A program made the translations under genes and the position numbers. A DNA stretch of 64,000 nucleotides from Poa pratensis (taxonomy: Eukaryota; Streptophyta; Magnoliopsida; Poales; Poaceae), in assembly GCA_947311845.1 (NCBI GenBank), contig CAMZMU010000020.1:43049225-43113224 (forward strand), given 5' to 3'. Of the stretch, positions 53,041-64,000 are shown in pieces (within the stretch, counting starts at the first letter, position 1; every line of letters begins with the position of its first letter). Below the pieces are notes generated by a model, which worked only from the letters and a program-made list of their open reading frames with translations, was not told the origin of the DNA and searched no databases.

Positions 53041-53382
53041 ATATGTTTGAACCCTACAAAACTAATCTTTTTCTGTTAATTTCTTTTGTAATGTCACTGA
53101 TATGTTTGAATCTCTTCCTCACTAAGTTAGTAGATTTCGACACACAGTGTGTGTTATAAAATGAGCGCAGCAAAAGTAGATCAAACAAAGAACGAGAACA
53201 CATATTTTTACGTGGAAAACCCTTGCAGGAAAAAACCACGGTACACATGAAGGCGTATCACTATAATTGGGAGGAGTATTACAATACACGAGAGGACAAA
53301 CCCTCTACGTGCTATCAATCTGGTGGAACTCTCTCTCAATCTATTCTATGACTACCTCTAACTATATATGAAGGCAAACAAC
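53041..53382. other. No gene seen
   Basis: Contains a short direct repeat, AATGTCACTGATATGTTTGAA, at about 53032 and 53090. Otherwise unassigned retroelement-like sequence. Confidence 0.4.
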
Positions 53383-53790
53383 GAGAACGGCGTTTTGTCG
53401 CACGGGTGCCATGGCACCCGTTTTTTTGATTATTTTTTTGTCGCCATTTTAAGTTTCCAAAAAATCCGAAAAAAATACTGGACATTGACAAGTACTTGAT
53501 CTATGATTCTGAAAAGTTTCAACGCGAAATAGTTTATATTGCGCCCTACACAAAAATGACAAAATTCTGACAATTTTGAGAGGATTTGAATCTCCACCCA
53601 GATCTAGAAATTTGTCATTTTTTTGTAGGGCGCAATATAAACTATTTCGCGTTGAAACTTTTCAGAATCATAGATCAAGTACTTGTCAATGTCCAGTATT
53701 TTTTCGGATTTTTTGGAAACTTAAAATGGCGACAAAAAAATAATCAAAAAAACAGGTGCCATGGCACCCGTGTGACAAAACGACTTTTCG
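53383..53790. mobile_element. Mutator-like foldback MITE, 408 bases
   Basis: Ten-base target duplication GGCAAACAAC at 53373-53382 and 53791-53800, a size typical of Mutator-like elements. The two arms (about 180 bases each) are nearly perfect inverted copies around a short loop near 53560-53610. Each arm end holds the palindrome GGGTGCCATGGCACCC or a near copy. No coding capacity. Confidence 0.85.
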
Positions 53791-53800
53791 GGCAAACAAC

Positions 53801-55994
53801 TCTCTTTCTTGGCGGACACGAATCAGAGTTGTAGACATGCCTTCAGTGCGGAGTTTGAAAAAAATTATGGGCGGACCACCATGTCATTAGTCATTACTAC
53901 AATTTTTGGGCAAAAAAAAAGGTGGGTCATCGATTTTTCTTTAAAAATGTCGTTGCTTTTGTCGGGAGCTTTGCTCCTGTATCTTCATAGTCTAGCAGAC
54001 TAGCACGTGCGATTTTTGTTCTTTTCACACATTATTAGTTGCGGTTTAATAGCATTTTTTCTCAGATTTCATCTTCAAGTGTGAAAGACCGTTGGCCCTT
54101 TCCCATGCCCCCTGATTTTTCAACTTCGATGTCATTGTCAATGTCATCTCGTTTTTTTATTCTAAAAAAAAAGTCATCTCGTTTTCCTTTTAGGACAAAA
54201 TCAATTCTTCTCTGTGTGGCGTTTCCCATGGCTAATGATTGTGCAGAATTAAAAGACAAATTCGATTAGAAATCACCGCTGCCATAAAATTGCTAGCTGC
54301 AAATTTGGGAATAGAAAGAGAAGTATCTGGAAGGGAAATTGGAGAAGAGTAGGGACCGATTCGGCGCAGCTCGTCTCTTGCCGGCTGCAGAGAGTCCGGC
54401 CGCTGCGCCGCGCCGAGCGGCCGTGCCCATGCGACCGTGTCCAGTGACTCCAATAGCCTCTCCCTGGTTGTGGGCGGTGTCGCGGCACTGCTTCCTGTGC
54501 CCTACACCGATTCCCTCCTATTCCCCCTTTCTTTCTTGTATAAATCGGCCGACCCAGCCAATCTCCATGGCCGCCCATGGTTTCTGTCGTGAGTGGGAGA
54601 AGGAGACTGGAAAACGAACTGCAGGCCCTGATCTGTAGCGAACTGCAGGCCCTGTGCTCATGGGTTTGGCCGATGCATACTAGTCTATTTCTTTTGCAAA
54701 AAAACTGGGCGGGCCATGGCCCAGTTAGGCCCTAACTAAGCTTCGCCGGTGGATGCCTTATTCCGGTAGGATTCCATCCATACTACAACAAGTCATGAGA
54801 TTCGGAACACAATAAAACAACACTTCACCTTGAGCCGAAATCCCTTACAATAGTCATAGATAGCATCAACTTCTCAATTAAATTCAACACAAGTAAACCA
54901 TGTGTCTTCAAACGTCCATAGGACTAATAAACTTCTCATGAAGTCATATTGAGAAAATCAACGGTAGACCGTCCAGAAAACAACACAGCTGTCAACAAAG
55001 CAGACAAACGAAATTTGGGTCTCCCATAAAACCCAATAAAAGTCTGAGTCTGTGCCACTGACCTCAAAACCCGAAACTGCTCAATTATCAATCAAATGAC
55101 ATAAGTCCTCATATCTCTTGTGGTGCCTGAGCGAGCGCCTAGCCCATAGTGCATCATCTTGATGCACATGACATTTCTTCGGAATCTGAACGTGCTATAA
55201 AACAGATAGCACAAATCTCGACAAACAATACTCATGCAAGAGCATCTGGTACGGATCGCATCTCGTACACCAAAAACTGCCGTCTTGTAATGGTTAATGA
55301 AAAATCCATGATATGGTCAAAATCTGTCCATGTAGAACAACTGTTGAAAGAACTCCTCAACATGCAATGGAGCATCAACTCTGCAATAGACCCCTCTTGA
55401 AAGAGCAAATTGTACTGAAAACTTAACTATACTAAAGTTGTAGTGTCTAGGAGATAACAAATCTCCTTCCACCTCAACTGATCCTCATCACGAACAAAAC
55501 AAAACCTTTACATGCATAACAGCAAAAATCTCTGGAGAGCAAAGAGTATATGCTGGCTACCAACAGCCTTAATAATCACCTCCCCCATATTTTTTTAAAA
55601 AAAACTGAATTGTGTTCTTCATATAATTGCAGCAATATAATATCTTAAATTTGCATCCACAATATCTCCCAGCAAAATATAATCCAACAAACTCCACCTT
55701 GAACAGAAAAAACTACCCAGTGCATCCTCATAATCGGCTTGCGCCAACAAACGCTCGCATCTTGACTTGCCAGAGGGTAAAACTTTGTGTCACGGTCCAA
55801 CCAACGGAAGATCGTACTTCACCAGTTACCCGGGAACATACCACTGTAACCCGGAAACGCATACCACCACCACCATATATCCAGACAAGCAGGAGTAGCG
55901 TGTTACGCTTCCGAGCGGCCTGAACCTGGGTAAATTGCTTGTGTGTTCTATTTCCTGCAACGCTCTCTTACTCGCCTAGATCCTCCTAGCGCCC
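53801..55994. other. Intergenic, no gene seen
   Basis: Several frames of 60-100 residues show no family similarity. Sequence at 54790-55930 looks like retroelement interior (low GC, no motifs). It ends at the left flank of a solo LTR. Confidence 0.35.
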
Positions 55995-57490
55995 TGATAC
56001 GTCCAAAACGTATCTATAATTTTTGATTGTTTCATGTTAATATTATGCCTTTGACACTTGTTTTTATATTAAGTTTATGATTTATTTGGACTAACCTATT
56101 AATAGTTGCAAAAGTGCACAATGTTCTTGTTTTACTCTTTGATGTGTAGGAATTATAAAAAATACAAGAGGAAACCTTGTTGGAGTCGAATTGGGACTTT
56201 CCTGAAATCTGTCTGAAAACTCTTTTTGAAGATTGTCACGTACCGGACAGAAGACGACGTCAAACAGAAAAAGTCTAGTCGCGAAAGTTGCAGGGAATTT
56301 TCTCCTAATGGATCTGGACATAAAATTCGGCCCAATCCGAGTCCGGACGGCCGAGATAAGCCCGATTTACCGAAACCCTAGATGGGATGACGAGAATCCG
56401 AGAAGGTATATAAAGGGAGGAAACCTAACTCGTGGAGGACACCCCATACCTACGAATTTCCAGCCACCAAAGCCACGTTTTTGCCTCCCCCATGGATCCC
56501 ATCTCCATGGGGGAGGGCTCCCAAGAAGCCATGAAGGAAGAGGGCTAAGGGGCGGCGCTCCCCCTTGTTGCCGGCGGCGCGGGAGGAGCTTCTCGCGCCA
56601 CCGCCGGCGCCGCCCTGCGCCTCTCGCTGCCCTCTCCGCTGTCTTCACCGCCATCTCCACCGCCAAGTCCTCCTTGTATACAGTGGTTATCCTCCCACAA
56701 ACCTCTGTACCGCTCTATGTAAACATGGTGTTTGATGCTATAAGTTATTATCCTATGATCTATGTCATGTTTGCGTAGTTTATTTGTCTTTTGATTGCTT
56801 GGTTGAATGTCTTTGGTTCATTAGAGTTGTATGTTGATATGGCACTGTCCTCTGGTGTCCATTATACTTGTGCGCGCATGGATCAACATCACGGGGTTGG
56901 TAGTATTTGTAAACGAAGGGGGGAGTTCTGCCGGAGCGAGAGAAATCTGAGAACACGAACCGGTTAGTTACACGTATGGTAGTAAGAGAACCATAAACTT
57001 AAGGCTATGGTTGGGGAAACCTTAATGCATTGTTAGTATATACGGATGTTTGCTAACAATCCAATCATATAGTACTTGTAATCCTAAGTAGTGGAGTGCA
57101 TGTATATTTAGCCTCTCCCACATAGAAAACTGCATCGAAGACAATGAACCCGATATCTTCACTAATTAATCTTGGACAAAGTCATCACAATTACCACCAC
57201 TTTTCCACACTCATGGTACTGTTAGTTTATGGTTACTTAGTGTATTTTATTGCTGCAGCACTAACATTTACTTTATTGTATTTATTATCTCGCAAAGCTA
57301 TCTCTCATACACCCGTACTATTAATCTAGTATTATTTGTTAGATAAAGTAAACGTTTAGTGTGCGTATAGTTGTATCAGTGGTTGATAGAACTTGAGAGA
57401 ATACTTATCCTACCTTTAGCTCCTCGTTGGGTTCGACACTCTTACTTATCGAAAAGGCTACACGCGATCCCCTATACTTGTGGGTTATCA
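55995..57490 (+). mobile_element. Solo LTR, 1.50 kb
   Basis: Begins TGATACGTCCAAAACGTATC and ends ACTTGTGGGTTATCA (TGATA/TATCA inverted ends). Flanking five-mers CGCCC (55990-55994) and CGCTC (57491-57495) differ at one base, consistent with an aged target duplication. A TATA box (TATATAAAG, 56407-56415) is present. No internal region. Confidence 0.82.
56407..56415 (+). promoter_or_regulatory. LTR TATA box
   Basis: TATATAAAG within the 55995-57490 solo LTR. Confidence 0.55.
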
Positions 57491-57495
57491 CGCTC

Positions 57496-58070
57496 CTCGC
57501 CGAATCTCTAAAAGGGGGTCCTCCGACCTCCGGTGTTCGTGACCTTCGAACACAACAGGGTGAGGGTCTATTTATAGTCTAGAAGAGTGCGGGAAGGGAT
57601 ACAAGGCCTCAACCCTCTTTGACACGCATGTCAACATGTTGTCGACTGGTAAGTCGGTCCAACCGACCCCGGAACCGATATATATTGGTTCAACCAACCC
57701 GTCAACTGATAAGTGCTTATCTAGTGCCAGTTTCCCAGGTAGAACAGATATCTGTTGGCTAAACTGACGCTGGAACCGATATTTGTTGGTTGAACCGACG
57801 CTCCAACCAATATTGGTTCTTCGGTTTTCATCTTCAAGTCCCGCTTCTTCCTCCTCTTCCATGCTTCCACCTTGGATGGCTTGGATCCTTTGGCTCTCTT
57901 GTCATCCTCCCACGCGTCTGTCCTCGTCGTGACAAACCTAGTAATGCAAAGGGATAGATGCTCAAGTAATATACCATCCAAGAGGGCAGGGGATGGGTTC
58001 TCAGGATATGACGACTTGTCATATGTCAGAGTTCTTGTAATGGTGAAGGCCGTGGGTTGGGCTACATTAG
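57496..58070 (-). repeat. Gypsy LTR and pol-tail remnant
   Basis: At 58020-58060 the minus strand reads a decayed copy of the Gypsy pol end seen at 39000-39060 (NVAQPTA...). Towards lower coordinates follows LTR-like sequence with repeated CCGATAT..TTGGTTCAACC motifs (57640-57830). Confidence 0.5.
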
Positions 58071-58470
58071 TGCTTGTAGGTAGTCACGTTGCGGGCGTCG
58101 CTGGTGAGGGACATCGCATGGGAACGCCGCCCAAGCTTAGGTTTCAACCTCTAGGCAACCAAATATCCGGCGGCGCGGTGATGTCAAGCAGCTCATCGAG
58201 CTCCCTCGTCTGGTACGTGGGTGGTCCTGTGACGTCGATTTAATGTTGGGGACACGTAGGATAAACTGCAGCGCTAACCTGGAAAATTAAAATCAATAGG
58301 TGGACGCCATCAAACAACGTTGTCTAGTCTCTGTGCCGATGATAAGGGTTGTACGTGACAGGCGTGTTCGGCAAACCCGAACCGGCTCCACCGACAAAAT
58401 GTTCAGAACCGCTAGTCAGTTTTTTTTGACCGGCCAGAGCCACGGGAAGTCTGTTTCCGTTTTTCGACTC
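58071..58470. other. No gene seen
   Basis: Unassigned sequence between a Gypsy remnant and a Harbinger derivative. Confidence 0.35.
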
Positions 58471-58473
58471 CGT

Positions 58474-59243
58474 TAGGATGACTCCAACGGGGCGACGCAT
58501 CGAGTCCGCGCGCCTCCGTTCCTGTCCGCGGGGGCAAAAAACACGGCCCAACGGGGCGACGCAAATGGACCGCTGTCCGCTTTTTTTCCGCCGCGACCCA
58601 TTCTTGGCCCAAATTTGAGTCACCGATGCATCGGGCGCGGACGCGAGCGGAGCGCTAGCATGTCCTGCCCTAGTCCGCCCCTGGCCCGCACGTCATACCA
58701 TTCCCCACCCCGATCTCGCACAATGGCCGGCTCGCACAATGACATCAACGTGCTGCAGCGGTCTCCGGTGTTCAACAGGCTCGCCAATGGCCTCGCACCC
58801 CAGGTGACCTATGAGATCAATGGTGTCTCATAACCAGCTCCAAAATGATTTGGTGGAGCATGTCTGGCAGCACTACGGTAACCAGTAGTTCCATATGATG
58901 AACTATTGGTCTTATTTTTATTTGGTTTGTAAGACTATGCATGAAACAATTTGTTATTTGTGAAACAATTTGTATTATTTGCTGAATTATTTAGATTGTA
59001 ATAACTATGTGATGAACCATTTGGATTGTATTATTTTTTGGATTGTAGAATTTATTTTGTTTCCTATGTACTTGTTTTGTATGGATTGATAAAAAAGATC
59101 AAAATGATCAAAAACCCTGGCCGGGCGGACTCGCTGCGTCGGCCCACCCCCTATATATGAATGAAAATGGCCCATATATGGCCTGTTTAACTAAAAAAAA
59201 AACATGCGGGCGGACTTGATGCGTCGTCCCGTTGGGGGCACTG
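58474..59243 (+). mobile_element. Harbinger-type derivative, internally deleted
   Basis: The inverted ends share CCAACGGGGCGACGCATCGA (left) with CCAACGGGACGACGCATCAA (right, reverse complement). The flanking trinucleotides are TTA and TAA, near the expected three-base target. The exact ends are uncertain. It encloses a transposase remnant. Confidence 0.6.
58729..58888 (+). pseudogene. Harbinger transposase fragments
   Basis: [20 protein letters not shown] (second catalytic Asp region) and VTYEINGV run to 58833. LQNDLVEHVWQHYGNQ and a stop end at 58888 in a shifted frame. The matching segments in the 29253-30549 transposase lie about 420 bases apart, so the catalytic-Glu region has been deleted here. 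Confidence 0.75.
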
Positions 59244-59315
59244 GTAAGAAAGGGGCGGACATGGGCCGGACGCGCGTCTGTTCTCCGACCCAAACGGACA
59301 AAATTATACGACAAA

Positions 59316-59801
59316 TTTTATACCGTATACCAAAAAAATATATAACAATTTTGGAGAATTACAAATTTAAAAATGGACAGCATAACTGTACAAAATATAT
59401 AGATTATACACGTCAAAATTTTACATGTCAAAGTGTCTCGTGGTGCAAAATATAGAGTCTTTAGATTATGCAATCATTACATGACTCAAATCATGTAAAG
59501 CAGAATGTGGCCAGACTGAAAATCCATAAAGAACTCCAACCTGCAAAATTACATAACAAGTTACAAACAACCACAACTTCAAAATTTAACAAATAGCACA
59601 TGCAACAACAACTCTTATTCAGTACGCATCCTGAAATTAAATATCTCCTCCAATCTGTACGAACGTGGCACATTTTGACGTGTATAATCTATATATTTTG
59701 TACAGTTATGCTGCCCATTTTTTAATTTGTAATTCTCAAAAAATTGTTTTCGCAAAAAAAAAAAAATTGGTATACGGTATAATTTTTGGTATATGGTATA
59801 A
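59316..59801. repeat. Long inverted repeat, MITE-like
   Basis: The left arm (59316-59419) and right arm (59671-59801) are inverted copies; both read TACAAAATATATAGATTATA and GACAGCATAACTGTAC-type sequence. An A-run (59754-59766) lengthens the right arm. The target duplication was not resolved. Confidence 0.7.
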
Positions 59802-59999
59802 AAATGCAGGCCCACGTGCCAGATACGTATTAGAGTCCCTAAATCATCTATTTGGGCTAGCTGCAACGTTTTAAACAGAAAACTGGGGTTTGCTGCAACA
59901 AGTGTTTCGTTTATGTGTTTTGTGCAACTTTGGCACCAAACCATGGTGTTATATGCAATTTTCTCGTTTGGGCACGTGACGTATTGTGAAACCGTTCTG

Positions 60000-60171
60000 G
60001 TCTTCTTCTTCTTCCTCCCACGGAACTCGGGAATCCAGAATCTATTCTAGAGAACTCGAGAACCACCACCCTCCCCTCCCCCCCCCTCCGGCCGGCCACC
60101 CCGTCCACGCAAGAAGCACGACTGCTACCTCGAAGCGAAGATCCGTCTGGACGCGGTTCCTTCTGTCGTTG
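60000..60171 (+). other. 5'UTR exon of the RCC1-repeat gene (approximate start)
   Basis: A pyrimidine-rich leader ends at a GTAAGAAC donor (TCGTTG|GTAAGA, about 60171). The first intron then runs to the acceptor at 60971-60972. The transcription start is inferred. Confidence 0.45.
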
Positions 60172-60974
60172 GTAAGAACGCCCTACCTTTCTTGGATTGA
60201 TGTTCATTTCGCTCTCATTTCCGCATCCGCCAATGTATTTTGTTGTCTATTACCCTGAAGGACTGGTAATACTATTAGTAGGAACAGGTTTACTTTTTTG
60301 GGGTTCAGAACAATCCCCATGCCCCGCTCCCCTGATTATCTGGGTTAATTCTTGCTCAATCCCCCGAACTAAAGTGCCTTATGTTGGGCAGACTGCGGGG
60401 CGGGGGCTGGTTTCGTCACCATGTTCTCAATTTTTTCTGCAAGCTGAGACCCTTTTAGCTTTGGGATGGTTCCGTCGAAAATAAAATAAAAATATGGGTT
60501 GTTAAATCTGTAGTTCAAAGTTGCTCTTTATGCTCAGTGTGGTATTGGGATTCAAAACTCTTCGAAAGATGATATCATTTGATTGTCAACTAGGCCAAAG
60601 GTTACACATTCTAACCAGTGTCATGCATCCAGTTACTGATTTGATGGATGCTATCGAGGAACTTCCGTAAAAGCTTCCTAGTCAATAGTGTAATCTAGTG
60701 CCTTCCTAACTAGTGATTGTAAATTAATGAATTGAACTGTTTCATAAGTGAGCACCTGAAAGAGGACGTGAATTTAGACGCTTCATGTGCCAGGTAACTG
60801 AAACTATGATCAAAGTTGGACACTTTTTGCCAAAGTGCTCCATTTTAACACTCCGTAGACTAAAAAACAGCAACATGTATATATATTCTTCTGCATCGCA
60901 GTGTCAGTTCATTTACTGCTTTAAATTTGATCAAGATGTTTTTCTTGTGTGTGCTAACTCCCAAACAAACAGGA

Positions 60975-62171
60975 ATGGATATAGATGATGTGTTTTGCAA
61001 CCTGCGCGTTGTTGGCTTACCAACAAAAAGTGCAATATACATGTGGGGGTATAACCAGAGTGGCCAGACTGCACGGAAGGGCAAGGAGCGCCACTTGAGG
61101 ATCCCTAAGAGCCTACCTCCCAAACTATTCAAATTTAGGGATGGCGAGAATCTCAAATGGATTGATATTGCTTGTGGCCGTGAGCACACTGCTGCAGTCG
61201 CTTCTGACGGATCACTCTTCACCTGGGGTAGGTCCCTTTTTAATCAACTTTTTTACAACAGGAGTGTTAGATAGCCATCAAATGCAAGTGTTGCAGTTAA
61301 TGTTATGCCATCTCTGTCATGTTCGGATCTGAAATATCGTAGTTGAGTTATTATTCTACATGATTGTCACCGTCATTGTTACATGCTAGTAAAGGTACTT
61401 GCCTTAGTAGTTAGTATTGAACTGACCATTCTCTCTATTCATGGATACTTGGCACATTCACACCACCTAGGCATTCTTTCTAAGACCAGTTTTATTACTT
61501 GTATTTATCTCCTTAATTTACTGGCTTGTTATTTGCTCTTCTGATAGTTATTAATTGATCCTTTTTCAGTTTGACTTTTTTATCTAGCCTCGTTATGCTT
61601 ATCATTTAGTAAAAACTAAAAGGTACCAAGTATCTGTGAACATGATTATAATTTTTCCAAAAGAAGCTCTACACTAAGATTTATATAGGCCAAGCTCAGT
61701 TTCAGTTAGTGCATAAGGTCTTTTTATCAATTTATTTCCGTGCTTCAATACTGGAAATGAAATTAGATACATTTGTTGGATGAAACAGGAATTTGTTCTG
61801 CTGAAGCAAATAATTCACGTTCAACTTCAAACTTACAGGTGCAAATGAGTTTGGCCAGTTGGGAGATGGGACAGAGGAGAGCGCAAAGGAACCTAAAAAG
61901 GTCAATGCACTGGAGACTGAGTTTGTGAAATCAGTGTCCTGTGGTGCACATTGTACAGCTGCTGTTGCTGAACCTCGAGAAAATGATGGCACAATATCGA
62001 AAAGGCTCTGGGTTTGGGGACAAAATCAGGTTTACCTAAATATTTATACTTCTGAATATGTCCTTGCAGATTGAGAACCAACTTGTGTGATAAAAATACT
62101 CAGCTTTTGCATGATCTGTTCAGGGCTCAGATTACCCTCGCCTATTCTGGGGTGCTTTTGCACCAAACACG
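60975..62171 (+). CDS. RCC1-repeat family protein, 5' part (gene runs past the window)
   Basis: RCC1 repeats form a seven-bladed propeller used in RanGEF-like and UVR8-like proteins; which partner this one binds is not known. The ATG is at 60975, three bases into the exon (acceptor AACAAACAG). Coding exons seen: 60975-61227, 61839-62029 and 62124-62171, joined in phase (W-G|ANEFGQLGDG; WGQNQ|GSDYPRLFWG). Repeat signatures: AIYMWGYNQSGQ, CGREHTAAVASDGSLFTWG, CGAHCTAAVAEPRENDGT and RLWVWGQNQ. The start MDIDDVFCNLRVVGLPTKS matches plant RCC1-family proteins of about 470 residues, so roughly two thirds of the protein is missing. The donor after exon 4 (ACG|GTAAAG) is intact, and the following intron is enlarged by retroelement debris. 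An in-frame ATG at 60927 is intronic. Confidence 0.85.
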
Positions 62172-64000
62172 GTAAAGTTCCATTAAACTGGATCAGTTTT
62201 TGTTTTTGGCGGGTAACACTGGATTATTTGTGTCATATGTTTCAAGTAGATTCATGAGACCAAATATTTGTGTAGTCAAACAGCCTTCTTTTTCTTGTTG
62301 TCCTGCTTATTAATGTTTCCTTTTAGTTTATCTTATTGTTTCAAGTGGCTGGAAAGTAAGCACAATAATATATGGGGAATGTATGCATTAGATAAATGCC
62401 TTATGGGAATGTATATATTCAAACTCCACATGGCCTTGCTTCCAAAGTTCCTATATGAAGCTGAACACCACAGGTTTAAACAATACTTATGAGCTGATAC
62501 TTTGTTACCTACTCTCCATGAACTATCCGTGTGCCCAGTATCATGGTAGACTGGTAAAACTTCACCTAGTTTGCCAAATAAAACATCCATTAGAATTTCC
62601 ACTGGCCACCTAGCAGGTTAATATGCTTGTATGCTATTCTAAGTATTTTTTTATTCTTACATGTCATCATTTCTGCGAATAAACCTTATAATTAGGGAAA
62701 TATAGATGATGGTAAAACCTAAGATTAATCTACTGCCAGGAAAATAAAGAGACTTGGGACGCGAAGGCAATGTATAGCCTGCGTTACAAACCTAGGGGGA
62801 TAGGATTTTTTGGGGACTAAGCCAAAACCAACATGCGAAATACTAACTTGAGATCAAGGAATTATCTAACCCAACTGACTATAGAACCAAGAAAATCGAA
62901 TCTCTATATGCTTATTCGCTTGAGCCCACTAGGCTTGTGGTGCCTGTGGTTGACGATGATGATGCGGTCAGTGTGTTGGCGCCCACTCCCTAAGGGTAAT
63001 TTGCTAACTATTCCGAGGTTGCTGGCTAAATTGGCTTTGAAAAATTTAGCGCCCATGTCGCGTACCCAAGAGCCCATGGAGGAGGATATGACTGTTGCAG
63101 GTGTCTTAGTATTGTTACCTCGGCTACCGAGGGCATTCAGGTTGACTGAGCATGGATATGAAGGATGGCAAGCTCAGCGACTTCTTGGCCAAGATCTTTT
63201 GGCCAGTGCCTTCGCCTATCCCTGCTACTCCGGCTCCTAGGTGAGACCATGTTTCTTAGGAGGTGGTTGTGCAGACTAGCGTGGCCAATACACCTCGCCG
63301 GAGTGGTCGCATCGAGAAGCAGAAACAGAAGGATGGGGCTAAAAACTACAGTGAGACCACAACACAGGAGCTGCTAGCGTGGATTTGTGGCCTTTTGGAA
63401 GATAATGCAAAATTGATGACAAGACCCATGCCGTCTTCATTGACAAGTTTAAGACCTCGTTGTAGCCCTGATCGATCATGGCATTTGGCTGCATCTGAAA
63501 ATGTGGAGAGTTTGAACAAGACCAAAAGCAAAAGGGCGGCACCAAGAAGAAGGCTCACGGTTGCATGATCGACGGTTCTCAACTTATTGGATTGTTGGCA
63601 TGTATTTTGTTGTGGTCGCCGTCATTGTTGATTTGTCTCCCTCAAGTTGCTGCTAGTCGATAGGGGTTATGTGGTGTTGTATCTCACGTGTCTAGCGTTT
63701 ACAAGGGGATGTGTTGTGGGTGCTAGCCCGTCTGCACTTGTTGTCTCGTTGTTTCACGTTTTAGGAGTAGTCCACATGTGCAGCCATGGACCTCCTGCGT
63801 CCATATGTCATACCCCACATGACAGATGGACCAGATGCTCCGTAGTCAGATAGACTTGTGTTTTTTGCTTTCTTGGTTTTGCAATCTCAACCTAGGTGCA
63901 CCTCCTCTTGGTGTTCTAGCTTTATACAGTATACACTTCTGAAGAAGCATGTTGGGTGTTGCAAATCAAAATGTTATGTTGCTATATTTGATCCATGCCA
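62172..64000 (+). other. Intron of the RCC1-repeat gene with retroelement debris
   Basis: No RCC1 exon found to the window end. At about 63150-63400 the plus strand reads pieces such as DFLAKIFWPVPSP and VANTPRRSGRIEKQKQK, resembling the C-terminal region of grass LINE ORF1/zinc-knuckle proteins, with stops and shifts. The gene's remaining exons should lie further right, unless the gene is truncated. Confidence 0.45.

Noticed and set aside
53031..53110. Direct repeat of about 21 bases as a LINE target duplication
   Set aside because: The copies are only about 58 bases apart and do not flank the LINE.
60200..60480. Possible organelle-derived insertion in the first RCC1 intron
   Set aside because: Composition looked plastid-like, but I could not match any plastid gene from the sequence.
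60927..60974. Upstream in-frame ATG for the RCC1-repeat gene
   Set aside because: It lies before a good splice acceptor (AACAAACAG), so it is intronic; the family N-terminus starts at 60975.

Overview
This is a plant nuclear window, almost certainly from a grass of the wheat/barley group (Triticeae). Three single-copy eukaryotic genes with GT-AG introns sit in a sea of nested transposable elements: long LTRs, solo LTRs, Stowaway-like and Mutator-like MITEs, a Harbinger element, Helitrons and a LINE. There are no bacterial operons, CRISPR arrays or phage genes.

Layout. Bases 1 to about 11,421 are best read as one minus-strand LTR retrotransposon. The left LTR is cut by the window edge, the right LTR lies at 10198-11421, and a primer-binding site complementary to initiator tRNA-Met lies at 10184-10195. 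Its interior is decayed and holds pieces of a second large LTR and a 372-base direct duplication. Bases 12970-13673 carry a small DUF4408-like gene, probably frameshifted. A 4.0 kb solo LTR (13696-17734, target duplication AGCTC) cut its 3' end. A decayed zinc-knuckle gene of LINE/retroelement type follows at 18187-19640 on the minus strand.

Bases 21163-27661 (minus) hold a complete DEK-type chromatin gene. I reconstructed 11 coding exons that sum to 908 codons and a 5'UTR intron. Upstream lies a 2.03 kb Harbinger element (28829-30855) with a decayed transposase. Next is a Helitron (about 31146-33589) carrying a MATE-transporter first exon and two other captured exon-like pieces. Bases 33600-40230 are Gypsy remnants, split by a 2.0 kb solo LTR (36956-38944, duplication GTGTC).

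Bases 40910-46654 (plus) hold the MCM2 replication-licensing helicase gene in 18 coding exons behind a cluster of E2F-type sites. Summing the exons leaves the total one base short of a multiple of three. The missing base maps to exon 7, just before the zinc-binding region, so this copy is either a recent pseudogene or contains a sequence error. Behind it lies a LINE on the minus strand (about 46990-53040). A 3.6 kb Helitron (47916-51522) and a dimeric palindromic MITE (52200-52422) interrupt it, and removing either one rejoins the LINE reading frame.

Bases 53041-59900 hold a Mutator-like foldback MITE, a 1.5 kb solo LTR, Gypsy remnants, a Harbinger derivative and a long inverted repeat. From about 60000 a gene for an RCC1-repeat protein starts; its first three coding exons are present and the rest lies beyond the window, after an intron containing retroelement debris.

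DEK, MCM2 and RCC1-repeat proteins are all tied to chromatin or replication in general terms, but nothing here shows that they work together. I found no wholly new system. The best leads are the MCM2 frameshift, the LINE-Helitron junction with two tandem Helitron 3' ends, the exon-capturing Helitron, the exact 165-base tandem units in the 4 kb solo LTR, and a possible small spliced reading frame inside that LTR.
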